Source: Nocardioides lianchengensis (GTDB lineage Bacteria; Actinomycetota; Actinomycetes; Propionibacteriales; Nocardioidaceae). Taken from it: DNA of 64,000 bases. Each line of letters starts with the position of its first letter. Within the stretch, counting starts at the first letter, position 1. The stretch is from positions 1-64,000 of the forward strand of contig NZ_FMZM01000003.1 in NCBI RefSeq assembly GCF_900101465.1, written 5' to 3'. Below the pieces are notes generated by a model. That model worked only from the letters and a program-made list of their open reading frames with translations. It had not been told where the DNA came from and ran no database searches. A program made the position numbers and the translations under genes. This document shows positions 15,844-24,158 of this stretch, piece after piece.

Positions 15844-16401
15844 GTGGCCACCCGCGACCAGCTGCTCGACGGCGCGCTTCACCACCTGAACGCCCACCCC
15901 GCGACCTCGATGTCCGAGCTGGCCGCGGCCATCGGCGTCGGCCGAGCCACCCTGCACCGGCACTTCGCGACCCGGGCCGACCTGGTGCGGGCCATCGGCG
16001 AGCGCAGCATGGAGCGCTGGGAGACGACCCAGGCGACCACCGGCGTGCGCGAGGCGACCGTCTCGGACGACGCCGACGTCGTCCGCGAGTGTCTGCGCGG
16101 CATGCTGGCCGCGCTGACCCGCGACGCCGAGGACTTCGCCTTCGTGCTGACCGACGACTCGATGATCGAGGACGCCGGGCTGCTCGCGCGGATGACGGCG
16201 CTGCAGGCGGTCGAGGTGGAGCTGATGGTTGCCGGCCAGCGGACCGGCGTGCTGCGCTCCGACGTACCGGCCGCATGGTTGAGCCACCTGGTGTACGGCG
16301 TGATGGTCTCGGTGCGCGAGGCGCTGCGCGCAGGAGACCTGGCCCCGCGCACCGCCGCCGACGTCGTCGTCAGCACCTTCCTGTCGGGAGCGTCGGCATG
16401 A
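15844..16401 (+). CDS. TetR-family transcriptional regulator
   Basis: A 185-residue repressor. The N-terminal HTH reads TRDQLLDGALHHLNAHPATSM followed by SELAAAIGVGRATLHRHFATRADL. The C-terminal ligand domain is all-helical and divergent. GTG at 15844 is chosen because GGAGG at 15833-15837 is six bases away and the HTH begins immediately. The upstream palindrome is a plausible operator. The stop overlaps the MFS start (ATGA), so regulator and pump are one operon, a common arrangement for drug-responsive efflux. Confidence 0.93.
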   Translation: MATRDQLLDGALHHLNAHPATSMSELAAAIGVGRATLHRHFATRADLVRAIGERSMERWETTQATTGVREATVSDDADVVRECLRGMLAALTRDAEDFAFVLTDDSMIEDAGLLARMTALQAVEVELMVAGQRTGVLRSDVPAAWLSHLVYGVMVSVREALRAGDLAPRTAADVVVSTFLSGASA

Positions 16402-17897
16402 GCAGCTCGAAGCGGTGGGCCGGCCTCGCCGTCCTCTGCGCCAGCCTGCTGGTCGTCGTCATGGACATGACCATCCTCAGCCTGGCCCTGCCGGCCATCG
16501 CGGCCGACCTGCGCCCCGGCGCGGTCGAGCAGCTGTGGATGGTCGACGTCTACGCGCTGGTGCTGGCCGGTCTGCTGGTGACCGCCAGTGCGCTCGGCGA
16601 CCGCTGGGGCCGACGCCGGATGCTGGTGGCGGGCTTCGCGACCTTCGGGGCGGCGTCGGTCGCCGTCCTGCTGGTCGACAGTCCCGAGGGCGTGATCGCC
16701 GTCCGGGCCCTGCTCGGGGTCGGCGGGGCGATGATCATGCCGTCGACCCTGTCGATGGTGCGGGCGCTGTTCACCGACCCGCGCCAGCGGGCCACGGCCC
16801 TGGGGTGGTGGGGCGCCACCGCCGCGGTCGGCGCCGCCCTGGGCCCGATCATCGGCGGCGCGCTGCTCGAGGCGTTCAGCTGGCACTCGGCCTTCCTGGT
16901 CAACGTTCCGGTGATGGCGGTGGCCATGGTGGCCGCCCTGCTCCTGCTGCCCGAGAGCCGCTCGGACCGGCCCGGCACCCTCGACCCGCTGGCCACCGTG
17001 CTCTCGGTGGTCGGGATGGTCGCGCTGGTCTACGCCGTCAAGCACACCGGCGAGCACGGGGTCGACGCCGAGGGCGTCGGCACCGCCGTGGTGGCGGTCG
17101 CCGCGCTGGTGCTGTTCGTACGGCGCTGCCTGGCCCAGCCCGATCCCGTCCTGGAGGTCCGGCTGTTCCGGAGCCGGGCGTTCACCGCCGGCACCGTGAC
17201 CGCCCTCTGCACGAGCATCGCCTCGATCGCCGCGCTGCTGCTGCTCAGCCAGTGGCTGCAGCTGGTCCGGGGCTGGTCACCGTTGGAGTCCGGCCTCGCG
17301 CTGCTGCCGATGGCGGTCGCGGGGGTCGTGTGCTCGCCCCTCGCACCGGCTCTCGCGGAGCGGATCGGCGCCCGTCCGGTCCTCGCCGGCGGACTCGCGG
17401 TCGGCGGCCTCGGCTTCCTGCTGGTCTTCCTGCTCCCCGAGCCGCTGTCGTATGTCGGTGTCGCCGCCTCCCTCGTCCTCGTCGGCGCGGGCAGCGGGTC
17501 GCTGGCCGTCGCCTCGGCCGCGATCATGTCCGGCGCGCCCGAGTCCAAGGCCGGGAGCGCGGCCGCGATCGAGGAGTCGAGCTACGAGATCGGCGGCGTG
17601 CTCGGGGTGGCGGTGCTCGGGAGCCTGGCCGCCGCGGTCTACCGCGCCGACCTCCCGGCCCGCGATCTCGCTGCGGCCGGACTCGACGCCGAGGCGTCGG
17701 GCGTGGTCCGCGACTCGCTCGGCGGAGCCCTCGAGGTCGCGGACGTCGCCGGCCCCGGCCTGGCGGCCCAGGCCACCGAGGCGTTCACCCACTCACTGGC
17801 CTGGGCGGGGCTGGCCGGCGGGCTCGTCATGCTCGCCGCCGCGGCGCTGGTCTGGTGGCTGGCGCCGCGCGACCTGGACGTGTCAGCGGGGCACTGA
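16398..17897 (+). CDS. MFS drug-efflux transporter, DHA2 (EmrB/QacA) type
   Basis: A 499-residue protein with about 14 membrane helices. Helix 1 has the DHA2 signature (VVVMDMTILSLALPAIAADL), followed by motif A between helices 2 and 3 (SALGDRWGRRRMLVAG). Motif C lies in helix 5 (WWGATAAVGAALGPIIGGALL). These proton-coupled antiporters export lipophilic cations or antibiotics. It overlaps the TetR gene by four bases, and its own stop is four bases from the convergent phosphofructokinase stop. Confidence 0.94.
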   Translation: MSSSKRWAGLAVLCASLLVVVMDMTILSLALPAIAADLRPGAVEQLWMVDVYALVLAGLLVTASALGDRWGRRRMLVAGFATFGAASVAVLLVDSPEGVIAVRALLGVGGAMIMPSTLSMVRALFTDPRQRATALGWWGATAAVGAALGPIIGGALLEAFSWHSAFLVNVPVMAVAMVAALLLLPESRSDRPGTLDPLATVLSVVGMVALVYAVKHTGEHGVDAEGVGTAVVAVAALVLFVRRCLAQPDPVLEVRLFRSRAFTAGTVTALCTSIASIAALLLLSQWLQLVRGWSPLESGLALLPMAVAGVVCSPLAPALAERIGARPVLAGGLAVGGLGFLLVFLLPEPLSYVGVAASLVLVGAGSGSLAVASAAIMSGAPESKAGSAAAIEESSYEIGGVLGVAVLGSLAAAVYRADLPARDLAAAGLDAEASGVVRDSLGGALEVADVAGPGLAAQATEAFTHSLAWAGLAGGLVMLAAAALVWWLAPRDLDVSAGH

Positions 17898-17901
17898 GCT
17901 C

Positions 17902-18930
17902 TCAGCCGAAGAAGACCTGCGCCTCGGCGTACTCCTCGGGGCTGACCAGCTTCAGCGCGCCGGTGCCCTCGATCAGCGGGAGCCGGACGATCTTCGTGCC
18001 CTGCAGCGCCATCATGGTGCCGAAGTCGCCCTCGGCGACCGCGTCGACGGCCTGCAGGCCGAAGCGGGTGGCCAGCCAGCGGTCGAAGGCGGTGGGCGTG
18101 CCTCCGCGCTGGATGTGGCCGAGGACGACGGTCCGCGCCTCCTTGCCGGTACGACGCTCGATCTCGACGGCGAGCCGGTCGCCGATGCCGCCGAGCCGGA
18201 CATGGCCGAAGGCGTCGACCTCGCCGGGGTGGACGGTCATCGCCCCGCCCTCGACCGGGACCGCGCCCTCCGAGACCACGATGATCGGGGCGTACTGGGT
18301 CTGGAACCGGGTCTCGACGTGGGCGCAGATCGCCTCGATGTCGAACGGCTGCTCCGGGATCAGCACCGCGCTGGCGCCTCCGGCCATCCCGGCGTGCAGG
18401 GCGATCCAGCCGGCGTGGCGACCCATCACCTCCACGACCAGGACCCGGTGGTGGGACTCCGCCGTGGTGTGCAGCCGGTCGATGGCCTCGGTCGCGATGT
18501 TGACCGCGGTGTCGAAGCCGAAGGTGAAGTCGGTGCCGGACAGGTCATTGTCGATGGTCTTCGGCACCCCGACCACCGCGACGCCGAGGTCGGCCAGGTG
18601 GGTGGCGACGCCGAGGGTGTCCTCGCCGCCGATCACGACGAGGGCGTCGACGCCGTCGCGGACCAGGTTCTCGCGGATCCGGTCGACGCCGCCGTCGACC
18701 TTCAACGGGTTGGTGCGCGAGGACCCGAGGATGGTGCCACCGCGCGGCAGGATCCCCCGGCACTGCTCGATCCCGAGCGGCATCGTGAGGTCATCCAGCG
18801 GGCCCTTCCAGCCGTCGCGGTAGCCCACGAACTCGAACCCGTGGTCGCGGACCCCACGGCGCACGATCGCCCGGATGACGGCGTTCAGGCCAGGACAGTC
18901 CCCGCCCCCGGTGAGCACTCCGACGCGCAT
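17902..18930 (-). CDS. 6-phosphofructokinase with PPi-type active-site signature
   Basis: A 342-residue PFK-A family enzyme phosphorylating fructose 6-phosphate. The nucleotide/PPi site reads GGEDTLG with Asp104 and PKTIDND with Lys124. ATP-dependent enzymes of this family have Gly at 104 (known), while Asp104 with Lys124 marks PPi-dependent enzymes such as that of Amycolatopsis methanolica. The catalytic TIDND, MGRHAGW, and effector-region IPEQPFDIE motifs are intact. ATG at 18930 is preferred over GTG 18936 because GGAGGAG sits five bases before it. PPi use is inferred from residues, not shown. Confidence 0.93.
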   Translation of the reverse strand: MRVGVLTGGGDCPGLNAVIRAIVRRGVRDHGFEFVGYRDGWKGPLDDLTMPLGIEQCRGILPRGGTILGSSRTNPLKVDGGVDRIRENLVRDGVDALVVIGGEDTLGVATHLADLGVAVVGVPKTIDNDLSGTDFTFGFDTAVNIATEAIDRLHTTAESHHRVLVVEVMGRHAGWIALHAGMAGGASAVLIPEQPFDIEAICAHVETRFQTQYAPIIVVSEGAVPVEGGAMTVHPGEVDAFGHVRLGGIGDRLAVEIERRTGKEARTVVLGHIQRGGTPTAFDRWLATRFGLQAVDAVAEGDFGTMMALQGTKIVRLPLIEGTGALKLVSPEEYAEAQVFFG

Positions 18931-18988
18931 CTGCACTCCTCCGCTGAGGCGGGTGGGACGGTTCGCAGCGACCCTAGTGCGATGTGGG

Positions 18989-19666
18989 TCACACGACCAG
19001 CAGCCGCGCGCAGACGAAGCCCAGGGCGGCGCCCGCGAGAAGGCCCAGGACCGCGAACCCCACGATCCCCGACCAGCCCCCGATCACCTTCCGGTCGGTC
19101 GGCAGCGGCTGCTCCCAGCGAGGGTCGCCGACCGTAGCGGCGACCTCCCCGGCGCTCACCCGGTCCTCCAGGACGGCGACCTCGGCCCGCTCCGGGTGCA
19201 CGGCCACGAGCAGCGGCGCGCCCGGTGGCAGCACCACGCCGGCCGGGGCCAGCAGCCCCACCCGGCGCGCCGGTCCGTCGCCGACGGCCGTGACGACGAG
19301 ACCCACCGCGGCGCCCGGCACCCGACCACCGGCCAGACCGAAGGCGGGCAGCGCCGGCTTGCTCCGACCCCGGACGACCCGCGCCGGGACCGGCGCCGCC
19401 ACCACGGCCCCCTCGACCAACTCCTGCGAGCCGGCGACGACCTCGGCCCAGAAGCGGCGCTCCATCCGGCGCACCGTGACGACGTGCCAGACGGCCCAGG
19501 CCGGGATCGCCAGGAAGGCGACGAGCATCAGGCCCAGCTCCCCGCGCCCGACCTCGTCGTTCAGCGGGAAGAGGAAGGCGCCCAGCAGGCCGCCCGTGAC
19601 GAACCCGGGAGCGAGCATCTGCAGGAGGACGGAGGTGCGAGCGAAGCGGGCCAGGTCGTTGAGCAC
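18989..19666 (-). CDS. conserved-type membrane protein, unknown function
   Basis: A 225-residue protein. Two hydrophobic segments near the N-terminus (LLQMLAPGFVTGGLLGAFLF and LGLMLVAFLAIPAWAVWHVV) are followed by a soluble beta-rich middle region of about 110 residues. A final C-terminal helix (IVGFAVLGLLAGAALGFVCARLL) ends the protein. I do not recognise the family. The divergent neighbour is the DUF1028 gene with a 43-bp gap. Confidence 0.7.
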   Translation of the reverse strand: MLNDLARFARTSVLLQMLAPGFVTGGLLGAFLFPLNDEVGRGELGLMLVAFLAIPAWAVWHVVTVRRMERRFWAEVVAGSQELVEGAVVAAPVPARVVRGRSKPALPAFGLAGGRVPGAAVGLVVTAVGDGPARRVGLLAPAGVVLPPGAPLLVAVHPERAEVAVLEDRVSAGEVAATVGDPRWEQPLPTDRKVIGGWSGIVGFAVLGLLAGAALGFVCARLLVV

Positions 19667-19697
19667 GTGCGCTCCCTACCCGGACGCCCCGCGCCGC

Positions 19698-19703
19698 TAC
19701 CCT
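19698..19703 (+). promoter_or_regulatory. TACCCT -10 box for a leaderless DUF1028 mRNA
   Basis: TACCCT is followed by six bases and the ATG at 19710, with no Shine-Dalgarno sequence between them. Confidence 0.5.
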
Positions 19704-19709
19704 CCCGGC

Positions 19710-20528
19710 ATGACGTTCTCGATCGTGGCCCGGTCCGCCGACGGAGAGTCCTGGGGCGTCGCGGTCGCCTCCCGGTTCCTGGCCGTGGGCGCCGCCGTAC
19801 CCGCTGCGGTCGCCCAGGTCGGCGCGATCGCCACCCAGGCCGACGCGAACGTCGCCTACAAGGGCCTGGCCCTGTCGCACCTCGACGACGGCGCGACCGC
19901 GTCGGTCGCGCTGCAGCGGCTGCTGGAGGAGGACGACGGCCGTGACCACCGCCAGGTCGGCATCGTCGACGTCGACGGCGGAGCCGCCAGCCACACCGGG
20001 ACCGCCTGCCTGGACTGGGCCGGCGGGGTGACCGGCGACGGGTACGCGATCCAGGGCAACGTCCTCACCGGCGAGGAGGTCGTGGTGGCCATGCGCGACG
20101 CCTGGGAGGCCTCGGCCCCCGACCTGCCGCTCGCCCACCGGCTGCTCGCCGCCCTCACCGCCGGCGACGAGGCGGGCGGTGACCGGCGTGGTCGGCAGTC
20201 GGCGGCGCTGCTCGTCGTCCGCGACGAGACCGGGTACGGCGGGCTCGACGACATCGCGGTCGACCTGCGCGTCGATGACGCGGCCGCGCCGATCCCCGAG
20301 CTGGCCCGGCTGCTCGCCCTCAACGACCTCTACCTGACCGCGTCGACCGAGGACGAGAAGGTTCCGGTGACGCCCGACCTCGAGGCCGAGCTGGCCGCTT
20401 TCGCCGAGGCCCGGGGGCACCGCGACTTCCTGGCCTGGGTCGGCACCGAGAACTACGAGATGCGGGTCGCGCCCGACCTGTCCTGGATCGACGAGCAGGT
20501 CCTCGCGATCGTCCGCGCCTCGGCGTAG
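19710..20528 (+). CDS. DUF1028-family (Ntn-hydrolase-like) protein
   Basis: A 272-residue protein whose N-terminal two thirds match DUF1028: TFSIVARSADGESWGVAVAS at the start, VGAIATQADANVAYKG, and GDGYAIQGNVLTGEEVV. DUF1028 proteins have an Ntn-hydrolase-like fold, but their substrate is unknown. A C-terminal 60-residue segment with a conserved-looking putative peptidoglycan-binding style helix (LEAELAAFAEARGH) follows. It is convergent with the next gene, seven bases apart. Confidence 0.88.
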   Translation: MTFSIVARSADGESWGVAVASRFLAVGAAVPAAVAQVGAIATQADANVAYKGLALSHLDDGATASVALQRLLEEDDGRDHRQVGIVDVDGGAASHTGTACLDWAGGVTGDGYAIQGNVLTGEEVVVAMRDAWEASAPDLPLAHRLLAALTAGDEAGGDRRGRQSAALLVVRDETGYGGLDDIAVDLRVDDAAAPIPELARLLALNDLYLTASTEDEKVPVTPDLEAELAAFAEARGHRDFLAWVGTENYEMRVAPDLSWIDEQVLAIVRASA

Positions 20529-20535
20529 ACCTCGC

Positions 20536-21024
20536 TCAGTGCCAGTTCCGGATCGCGATGCGGCGGCTGACCAGCCAGGTCTCCTCCGGCTCGGCCAGGC
20601 TCAGCCGGGCCGCGGCCGCCAGCACCTCGTCCTCGGTCGGGCACGCAGCACGGCGCTCGGTGCGCTCCTCCCGCGACCGCGCCACCACCCAGTGCTGCGG
20701 ATGGACGGCGTAGGCCAGGTGGCCGACGGCGCCCCACTGGCCGAACCAGGTCACCGCGCTGCTCCGAGCGCCGGCGTGCACCAGCTCGCCGTCTCGCATC
20801 AGGGCGATGCGCTCCCGCACCTCCACGACCTTGTAGCCCATCGGCACCCGCTGCTCGAAGTCGCCGTACGACCCGAAGTCGCGCAGGTCCCCCGCCGGCC
20901 AGGCCCGCCCCCAGTGGCCCGCGCCGTCCGCGAGCAGCCACAGCGGGTCGGGGGCGGCCGCGTCGAACGGGTCGGCACCGTCGGCCGGCCAGTCGTAGGC
21001 GATCCAGGGGGTCGCGTCGCTCAC
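20536..21024 (-). CDS. hypothetical protein
   Basis: A 162-residue soluble protein, rich in tryptophan (WIAYDWPADG, WLLADGAGHWGRAWPAGD, VTWFGQWGAVGHLAYAVHPQHWVVA), with no signal peptide or membrane helix. I do not recognise a family. GTG start at 21024, with CAGGAT six bases upstream. Divergent from the FGGY-like gene with only 35 bp between them, so the two promoters must be closely packed. Confidence 0.65.
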   Translation of the reverse strand: MSDATPWIAYDWPADGADPFDAAAPDPLWLLADGAGHWGRAWPAGDLRDFGSYGDFEQRVPMGYKVVEVRERIALMRDGELVHAGARSSAVTWFGQWGAVGHLAYAVHPQHWVVARSREERTERRAACPTEDEVLAAAARLSLAEPEETWLVSRRIAIRNWH

Positions 21025-21046
21025 CCGACGATCCTGCCCGACGGCC

Positions 21047-21052
21047 TAGGGT
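21047..21052 (+). promoter_or_regulatory. TAGGGT -10 box for a leaderless mRNA
   Basis: TAGGGT lies seven bases before the ATG at 21060; no Shine-Dalgarno is visible. Confidence 0.5.
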
Positions 21053-21059
21053 CGGGCGC

Positions 21060-21662
21060 ATGACCGTCCTGGCCCTCGTCGTGGAGCCGACGGAGGTCAC
21101 CGCGTCGGTGGGCGCCGACGGCCGGGTGACCTCGGCGGCCCGGCTACCCCTCACCCCGCACCCCGCCGGCCCCGGCCGAAGCGAGCTCGTGGCGGAGGAC
21201 CTCTGGCGAACCGTGCTCGGCGTGCTGCGGACCGTCGCGGACGAGGTCCCCGTCTCCGCCCTCTCCGTCACCGGCCCGAGCACCTCGCTCCTCCTCTGGG
21301 ACACCGAGACCCTCGGCTCCCCCCGGCCCGCCCTGCTCGCGCCCGACCCCCGGGCCGCCGATCCCGCGGCCGGGCTGGCCTGGGTCGCCGAGCACGAGCC
21401 GCACACCTGGGCGCTGGTCCTCGACGAGCGGTACGCCGCCGGCCCGGTCGCGTCGTACGTCGTCGCCCGGATGACCCGGGGCCTCCAGCACGTCACCACC
21501 GACCCGGCCTGGTCCGCCGACCGGGCCGCGGAGCTCGGCGTACCTGCTGAGGCGCTGCCGGAGCTCGTGCCGCCCGGCACCGAGGTCGGTCTGACCGACC
21601 CGCGGCTGGTCCTCGGGATGCGGCTGCCGATCTCGCTCCCGCCTGCGGGCGGGGCCGCGTGA
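21060..21662 (+). CDS. FGGY-kinase-like N-terminal fragment, function unknown
   Basis: A 200-residue protein resembling only the first part of an FGGY-family carbohydrate kinase: a beta-rich start (VLALVVEPTEVTASVGADG), a helix, VSALSVTGPSTSLLLWDTET in the position of the GxxGQ/H strand, then PDPRAAD in place of the substrate-binding W-D-x-R. The ATP-binding C-terminal half is absent and the usual N-terminal DxGT phosphate loop is not intact. It is probably not an active kinase; it may be a decayed or repurposed half. The stop lies in the first of two large palindromes. Confidence 0.55.
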   Translation: MTVLALVVEPTEVTASVGADGRVTSAARLPLTPHPAGPGRSELVAEDLWRTVLGVLRTVADEVPVSALSVTGPSTSLLLWDTETLGSPRPALLAPDPRAADPAAGLAWVAEHEPHTWALVLDERYAAGPVASYVVARMTRGLQHVTTDPAWSADRAAELGVPAEALPELVPPGTEVGLTDPRLVLGMRLPISLPPAGGAA

Positions 21663-21690
21663 GTTTTATCGGCTAGCCGACAAAACTCAC
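21659..21690. terminator. near-perfect 32-bp palindrome, copy 1
   Basis: Arms GTGAGTTTTATCGGCT and AGCCGACAAAACTCAC pair with one mismatched position, giving a hairpin rich in T on one side and A on the other. It starts on the stop codon of the plus-strand gene. Between convergent genes this looks like a bidirectional terminator. Confidence 0.7.
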
Positions 21691-21722
21691 GCCTGGACGA
21701 TGAACCTTTGTCGTCCCGGCAG

Positions 21723-21750
21723 GAGCTTCATCGGCCAGCCGATGAAACTC
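21723..21750. terminator. 28-bp palindrome, copy 2, related to copy 1
   Basis: GAGCTTCATCGGCC and AGCCGATGAAACTC form a second palindrome with the same core (ATCGGCYAGCCGAT) as the one centred 62 bp upstream. It precedes the 3' end of the minus-strand coiled-coil gene by about 10 bp. Confidence 0.7.
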
Positions 21751-21759
21751 TCCCCGGCC

Positions 21760-22641
21760 CTACGACAGCCGGTCCAGCGCGGCCCGGGCCGCGTCCCGCT
21801 CCCGGGCCGCCTCCTCGAGGACCGTCTCCGCCTCGGAGCGCGCCTCCTCGGCGTCGGAGAGCTCGTCCTCGACCTCCTCGGCGCGGGTCTCGAGCTCGGC
21901 TAGCCGGCGCCGGAGCTCGTCCATCTCGGACTGGACCTGCATGGTCCGGGCCTCGAGCTCGGCGACCGAGGCGGCGACCTCGTCGAGCTCGTCCTGGGCG
22001 GCGTCGACCTCCGCCTGCGCCGACTCCAGCAGGTCCTCGGCGGCGGCGCGGGCCTTGGCGTCGGCGTCGGGGTCGGGGACGACGTGCAGCTCGGGCCGCG
22101 GCGGCGGCTCGGCGGCGTGGGCCGTCGCCCGGAAGCCCAGCGCCTCGGGGACGGCCACCGCGGCGGCGAGGTCGACCTCGTCGACGCCGGTCGCGGTCAG
22201 CGCGGTCACCAGCAGCCCACTGCGTACGGCGGCCGCGCACCCCGCGTCGACCATCGCCGCGGTCAGGGTGGCCTCGACCTGGTCCGCGACCGCCGCGGTC
22301 ACCTTCAGCCCGTGCTCCTTCGCGACCGCGCGGGACTGGGTGGTCACGGCGGCGGTGAGCTGGCGCCGCTGCTTGGTGAGGGTGCGCAGCTCGTCGCCCG
22401 ACATCGCCGCCTGGGCCTCGCGCAGCGCGGCCCCGACGGCGAGCACCTGGTCGACCTGCTCGGTCTCGTGACGGACCAGCAGGTTGACCACCCAGGCCGC
22501 CGTCGCCGGCTTGCGCAGCGCCTTCACCGGCACCGCGAGGTCGGTGCCCTTCAGCGCCTTGGCCCGCGCGTCGCGGGCCGGCGTGAACGACGGCAGGTCC
22601 AGCCCGTAGAGCTCGTCCGCGATCTGCAGCAGCTCGCTCAT
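21760..22641 (-). CDS. coiled-coil protein, unknown function
   Basis: A 293-residue protein. The N-terminal half is helical and soluble (ADELYGLDLPSFTPARDARA, KALRKPATAAWVVNLLVRHE), with an alanine-rich middle. The C-terminal 110 residues are an almost continuous heptad-like coiled coil (KARAAAEDLLESAQAEVDAA, DELRRRLAELETRAEEVEDE). The N-terminal pattern is widespread in actinobacteria as an uncharacterised family. No catalytic motif seen. It is convergent with the FGGY-like gene and ends near the twin palindromes. Confidence 0.8.
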   Translation of the reverse strand: MSELLQIADELYGLDLPSFTPARDARAKALKGTDLAVPVKALRKPATAAWVVNLLVRHETEQVDQVLAVGAALREAQAAMSGDELRTLTKQRRQLTAAVTTQSRAVAKEHGLKVTAAVADQVEATLTAAMVDAGCAAAVRSGLLVTALTATGVDEVDLAAAVAVPEALGFRATAHAAEPPPRPELHVVPDPDADAKARAAAEDLLESAQAEVDAAQDELDEVAASVAELEARTMQVQSEMDELRRRLAELETRAEEVEDELSDAEEARSEAETVLEEAARERDAARAALDRLS

Positions 22642-22648
22642 CGTGACC

Positions 22649-23500
22649 TCAAGGCCGGCCGGCCGAGGTCCAGGCCTGGTGGGCGGCCAGCGTCCGGTCG
22701 AACAGCGCGACCAGCTCGTCGTCCGGCACGTCGTGAAGGGGTACGCCGATCTCCGCGAGCCCGGCCCGCCAGGCGTCGTACGACGTCAGCTCGGACTCGG
22801 TGCGGCCGCCCGGCTCCACTCGGCTGCGCACGCATCCGCGGAGCAGGTCGACCCCGGTGGCGTCGCGCCGCTGCACCAGGAGCATCCGGGTGAACCGTCC
22901 TTCGGGCGGGGTCGACAGCTCGGCGTGGGCGGCCAGCACGTCGGCCGGGGTGGTCGGCCCGTCGGTGACCTCGATGCCGCCGAAGGAGCCGGCCGGGTCG
23001 TGCCGGAAGGACCAGCCGGCCCCGGTCACGTCCGCGAGCTCGTAGCGGAACCCGGCGTCGTCGTACGTGCCGTCGACCAGCGGGAGCGGCTCGGCGAACC
23101 CGTCGCCGATGCCCACGTCGGCCCACCAGCGCCCGTCGGGGTTCTCCGGGGTCGGCAGGTCGCGGACCACGAGCACCAGGTGGTTGAGCGCGGGCAGCGC
23201 GCCGTCGACGCCGGCGGTCCAGACGTGCCCGTGCCGCCGCTCGACCTCGAAGCCGAGGTCGCGCAGCACCAGCTCGAGCGCGCCGTTGTGGTGGAAGCAG
23301 TAGCCGGCGCGTCCGACCGTGGCGATCCGCTCCAGGCTCGCCGCCGGGTCGACCGAGGGCGGGTTGCCGAGCATGATCCCGAGATTCTCGTAGGGCACCC
23401 GCGCGAGGTGCCGCGCGTGCACCAGCCGCAGCGTTCCGAGCGTCGGCGGGAGCGCGACGTCGTCGAGCCCCAGCCACCCCAGGTACCTACGCGTCGGCAT
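22649..23500 (-). CDS. nat: arylamine N-acetyltransferase
   Basis: A 283-residue NAT-family enzyme using acetyl-CoA to acetylate arylamines or hydrazines. The catalytic triad is visible as Cys68 (RAGYCFHHN), His107 (ALNHLVL) and Asp129 (WWADVGIG). VPYENLGIMLG near residue 36 is also typical. The usual RGGYCFE motif reads RAGYCFHH, a small deviation near the nucleophile. It overlaps the 3' end of the NarL-type regulator gene by 14 bases. Confidence 0.93.
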   Translation of the reverse strand: MPTRRYLGWLGLDDVALPPTLGTLRLVHARHLARVPYENLGIMLGNPPSVDPAASLERIATVGRAGYCFHHNGALELVLRDLGFEVERRHGHVWTAGVDGALPALNHLVLVVRDLPTPENPDGRWWADVGIGDGFAEPLPLVDGTYDDAGFRYELADVTGAGWSFRHDPAGSFGGIEVTDGPTTPADVLAAHAELSTPPEGRFTRMLLVQRRDATGVDLLRGCVRSRVEPGGRTESELTSYDAWRAGLAEIGVPLHDVPDDELVALFDRTLAAHQAWTSAGRP

Positions 23501-24149
23501 CGTCGAGCCCCTGTTCGATCGCGTAGCGGGTGAGCTCGACCCGGTTGTGCATCTGGAGCTTGCGCAGGGTGTTCTGGACGTGGTTCTGCACGGTGCGGTG
23601 GGAGAGCACGAGCCGGTCGGCGATCTGGCGGTAGGACAGGCCCTTGGCCACCATCTTCAGCACCTCCGTCTCCCGCTCGGTCAGCTCGGGGTTGGCGGGG
23701 TCGGCGGCCGCGGGCTCGCTGAGCCGGCGGTACTCCCCCAGCACCAGCCCGGCCAGGCCGGGAGTGAAGACGGTGTCGCCGGCCGCGACCCGTCGTACGG
23801 CGTCGAGGAGCTCCTCGCGGGACGCGGACTTCACGAGGTAGCCGGTCGCCCCGGCCTTCACGGCCTCCAGGACGTCGGCCTGCTCGCCGGAGGCGGAGAG
23901 GATGAGCACCCGGGCGGACGGGTCGTGGCGAAGCACCTCGGCGGTGACCTCGACGCCGTTGGGCGCGGGGATCTGCAGGTCGAGCACCAGCACCTGCGGC
24001 CGGGCCGCCGGGAACCGCGCGACCGCCTCGGAGCCGTTGGCGGCCACGCCGACGACGTCGAAGCCCGCCGCCTGCAGGTCCCGCTCGACGGCGTCACGCC
24101 ACATCGGGTGGTCGTCGACGACCATCACGCGGATCGGGGGCTCCGTCAT
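23487..24149 (-). CDS. NarL/FixJ-family response regulator
   Basis: A 220-residue regulator. The receiver has the acidic pair (VVDDHPMWRDAVE), Asp57 (LVLDLQIPAPNGVE) and Lys at GYLVKSASREEL. The C-terminal LuxR-type HTH reads LTERETEVLKMVAKGLSYRQ followed by IADRLVLSHRTVQNHVQNTL. It lies in the same transcription unit as the MacS-like kinase gene at 24.7-25.8 kb, with a flavin-reductase-like gene between, so kinase and regulator are a likely pair. Confidence 0.94.
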   Translation of the reverse strand: MTEPPIRVMVVDDHPMWRDAVERDLQAAGFDVVGVAANGSEAVARFPAARPQVLVLDLQIPAPNGVEVTAEVLRHDPSARVLILSASGEQADVLEAVKAGATGYLVKSASREELLDAVRRVAAGDTVFTPGLAGLVLGEYRRLSEPAAADPANPELTERETEVLKMVAKGLSYRQIADRLVLSHRTVQNHVQNTLRKLQMHNRVELTRYAIEQGLDDADA

Positions 24150-24158
24150 GGCAGGACC

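Noticed and set aside
20400..20528. Peptidoglycan-binding domain at the end of the DUF1028 protein
   Set aside because: Only a weak helical pattern is visible; I left it as a possible feature in the gene note and not as a domain call.
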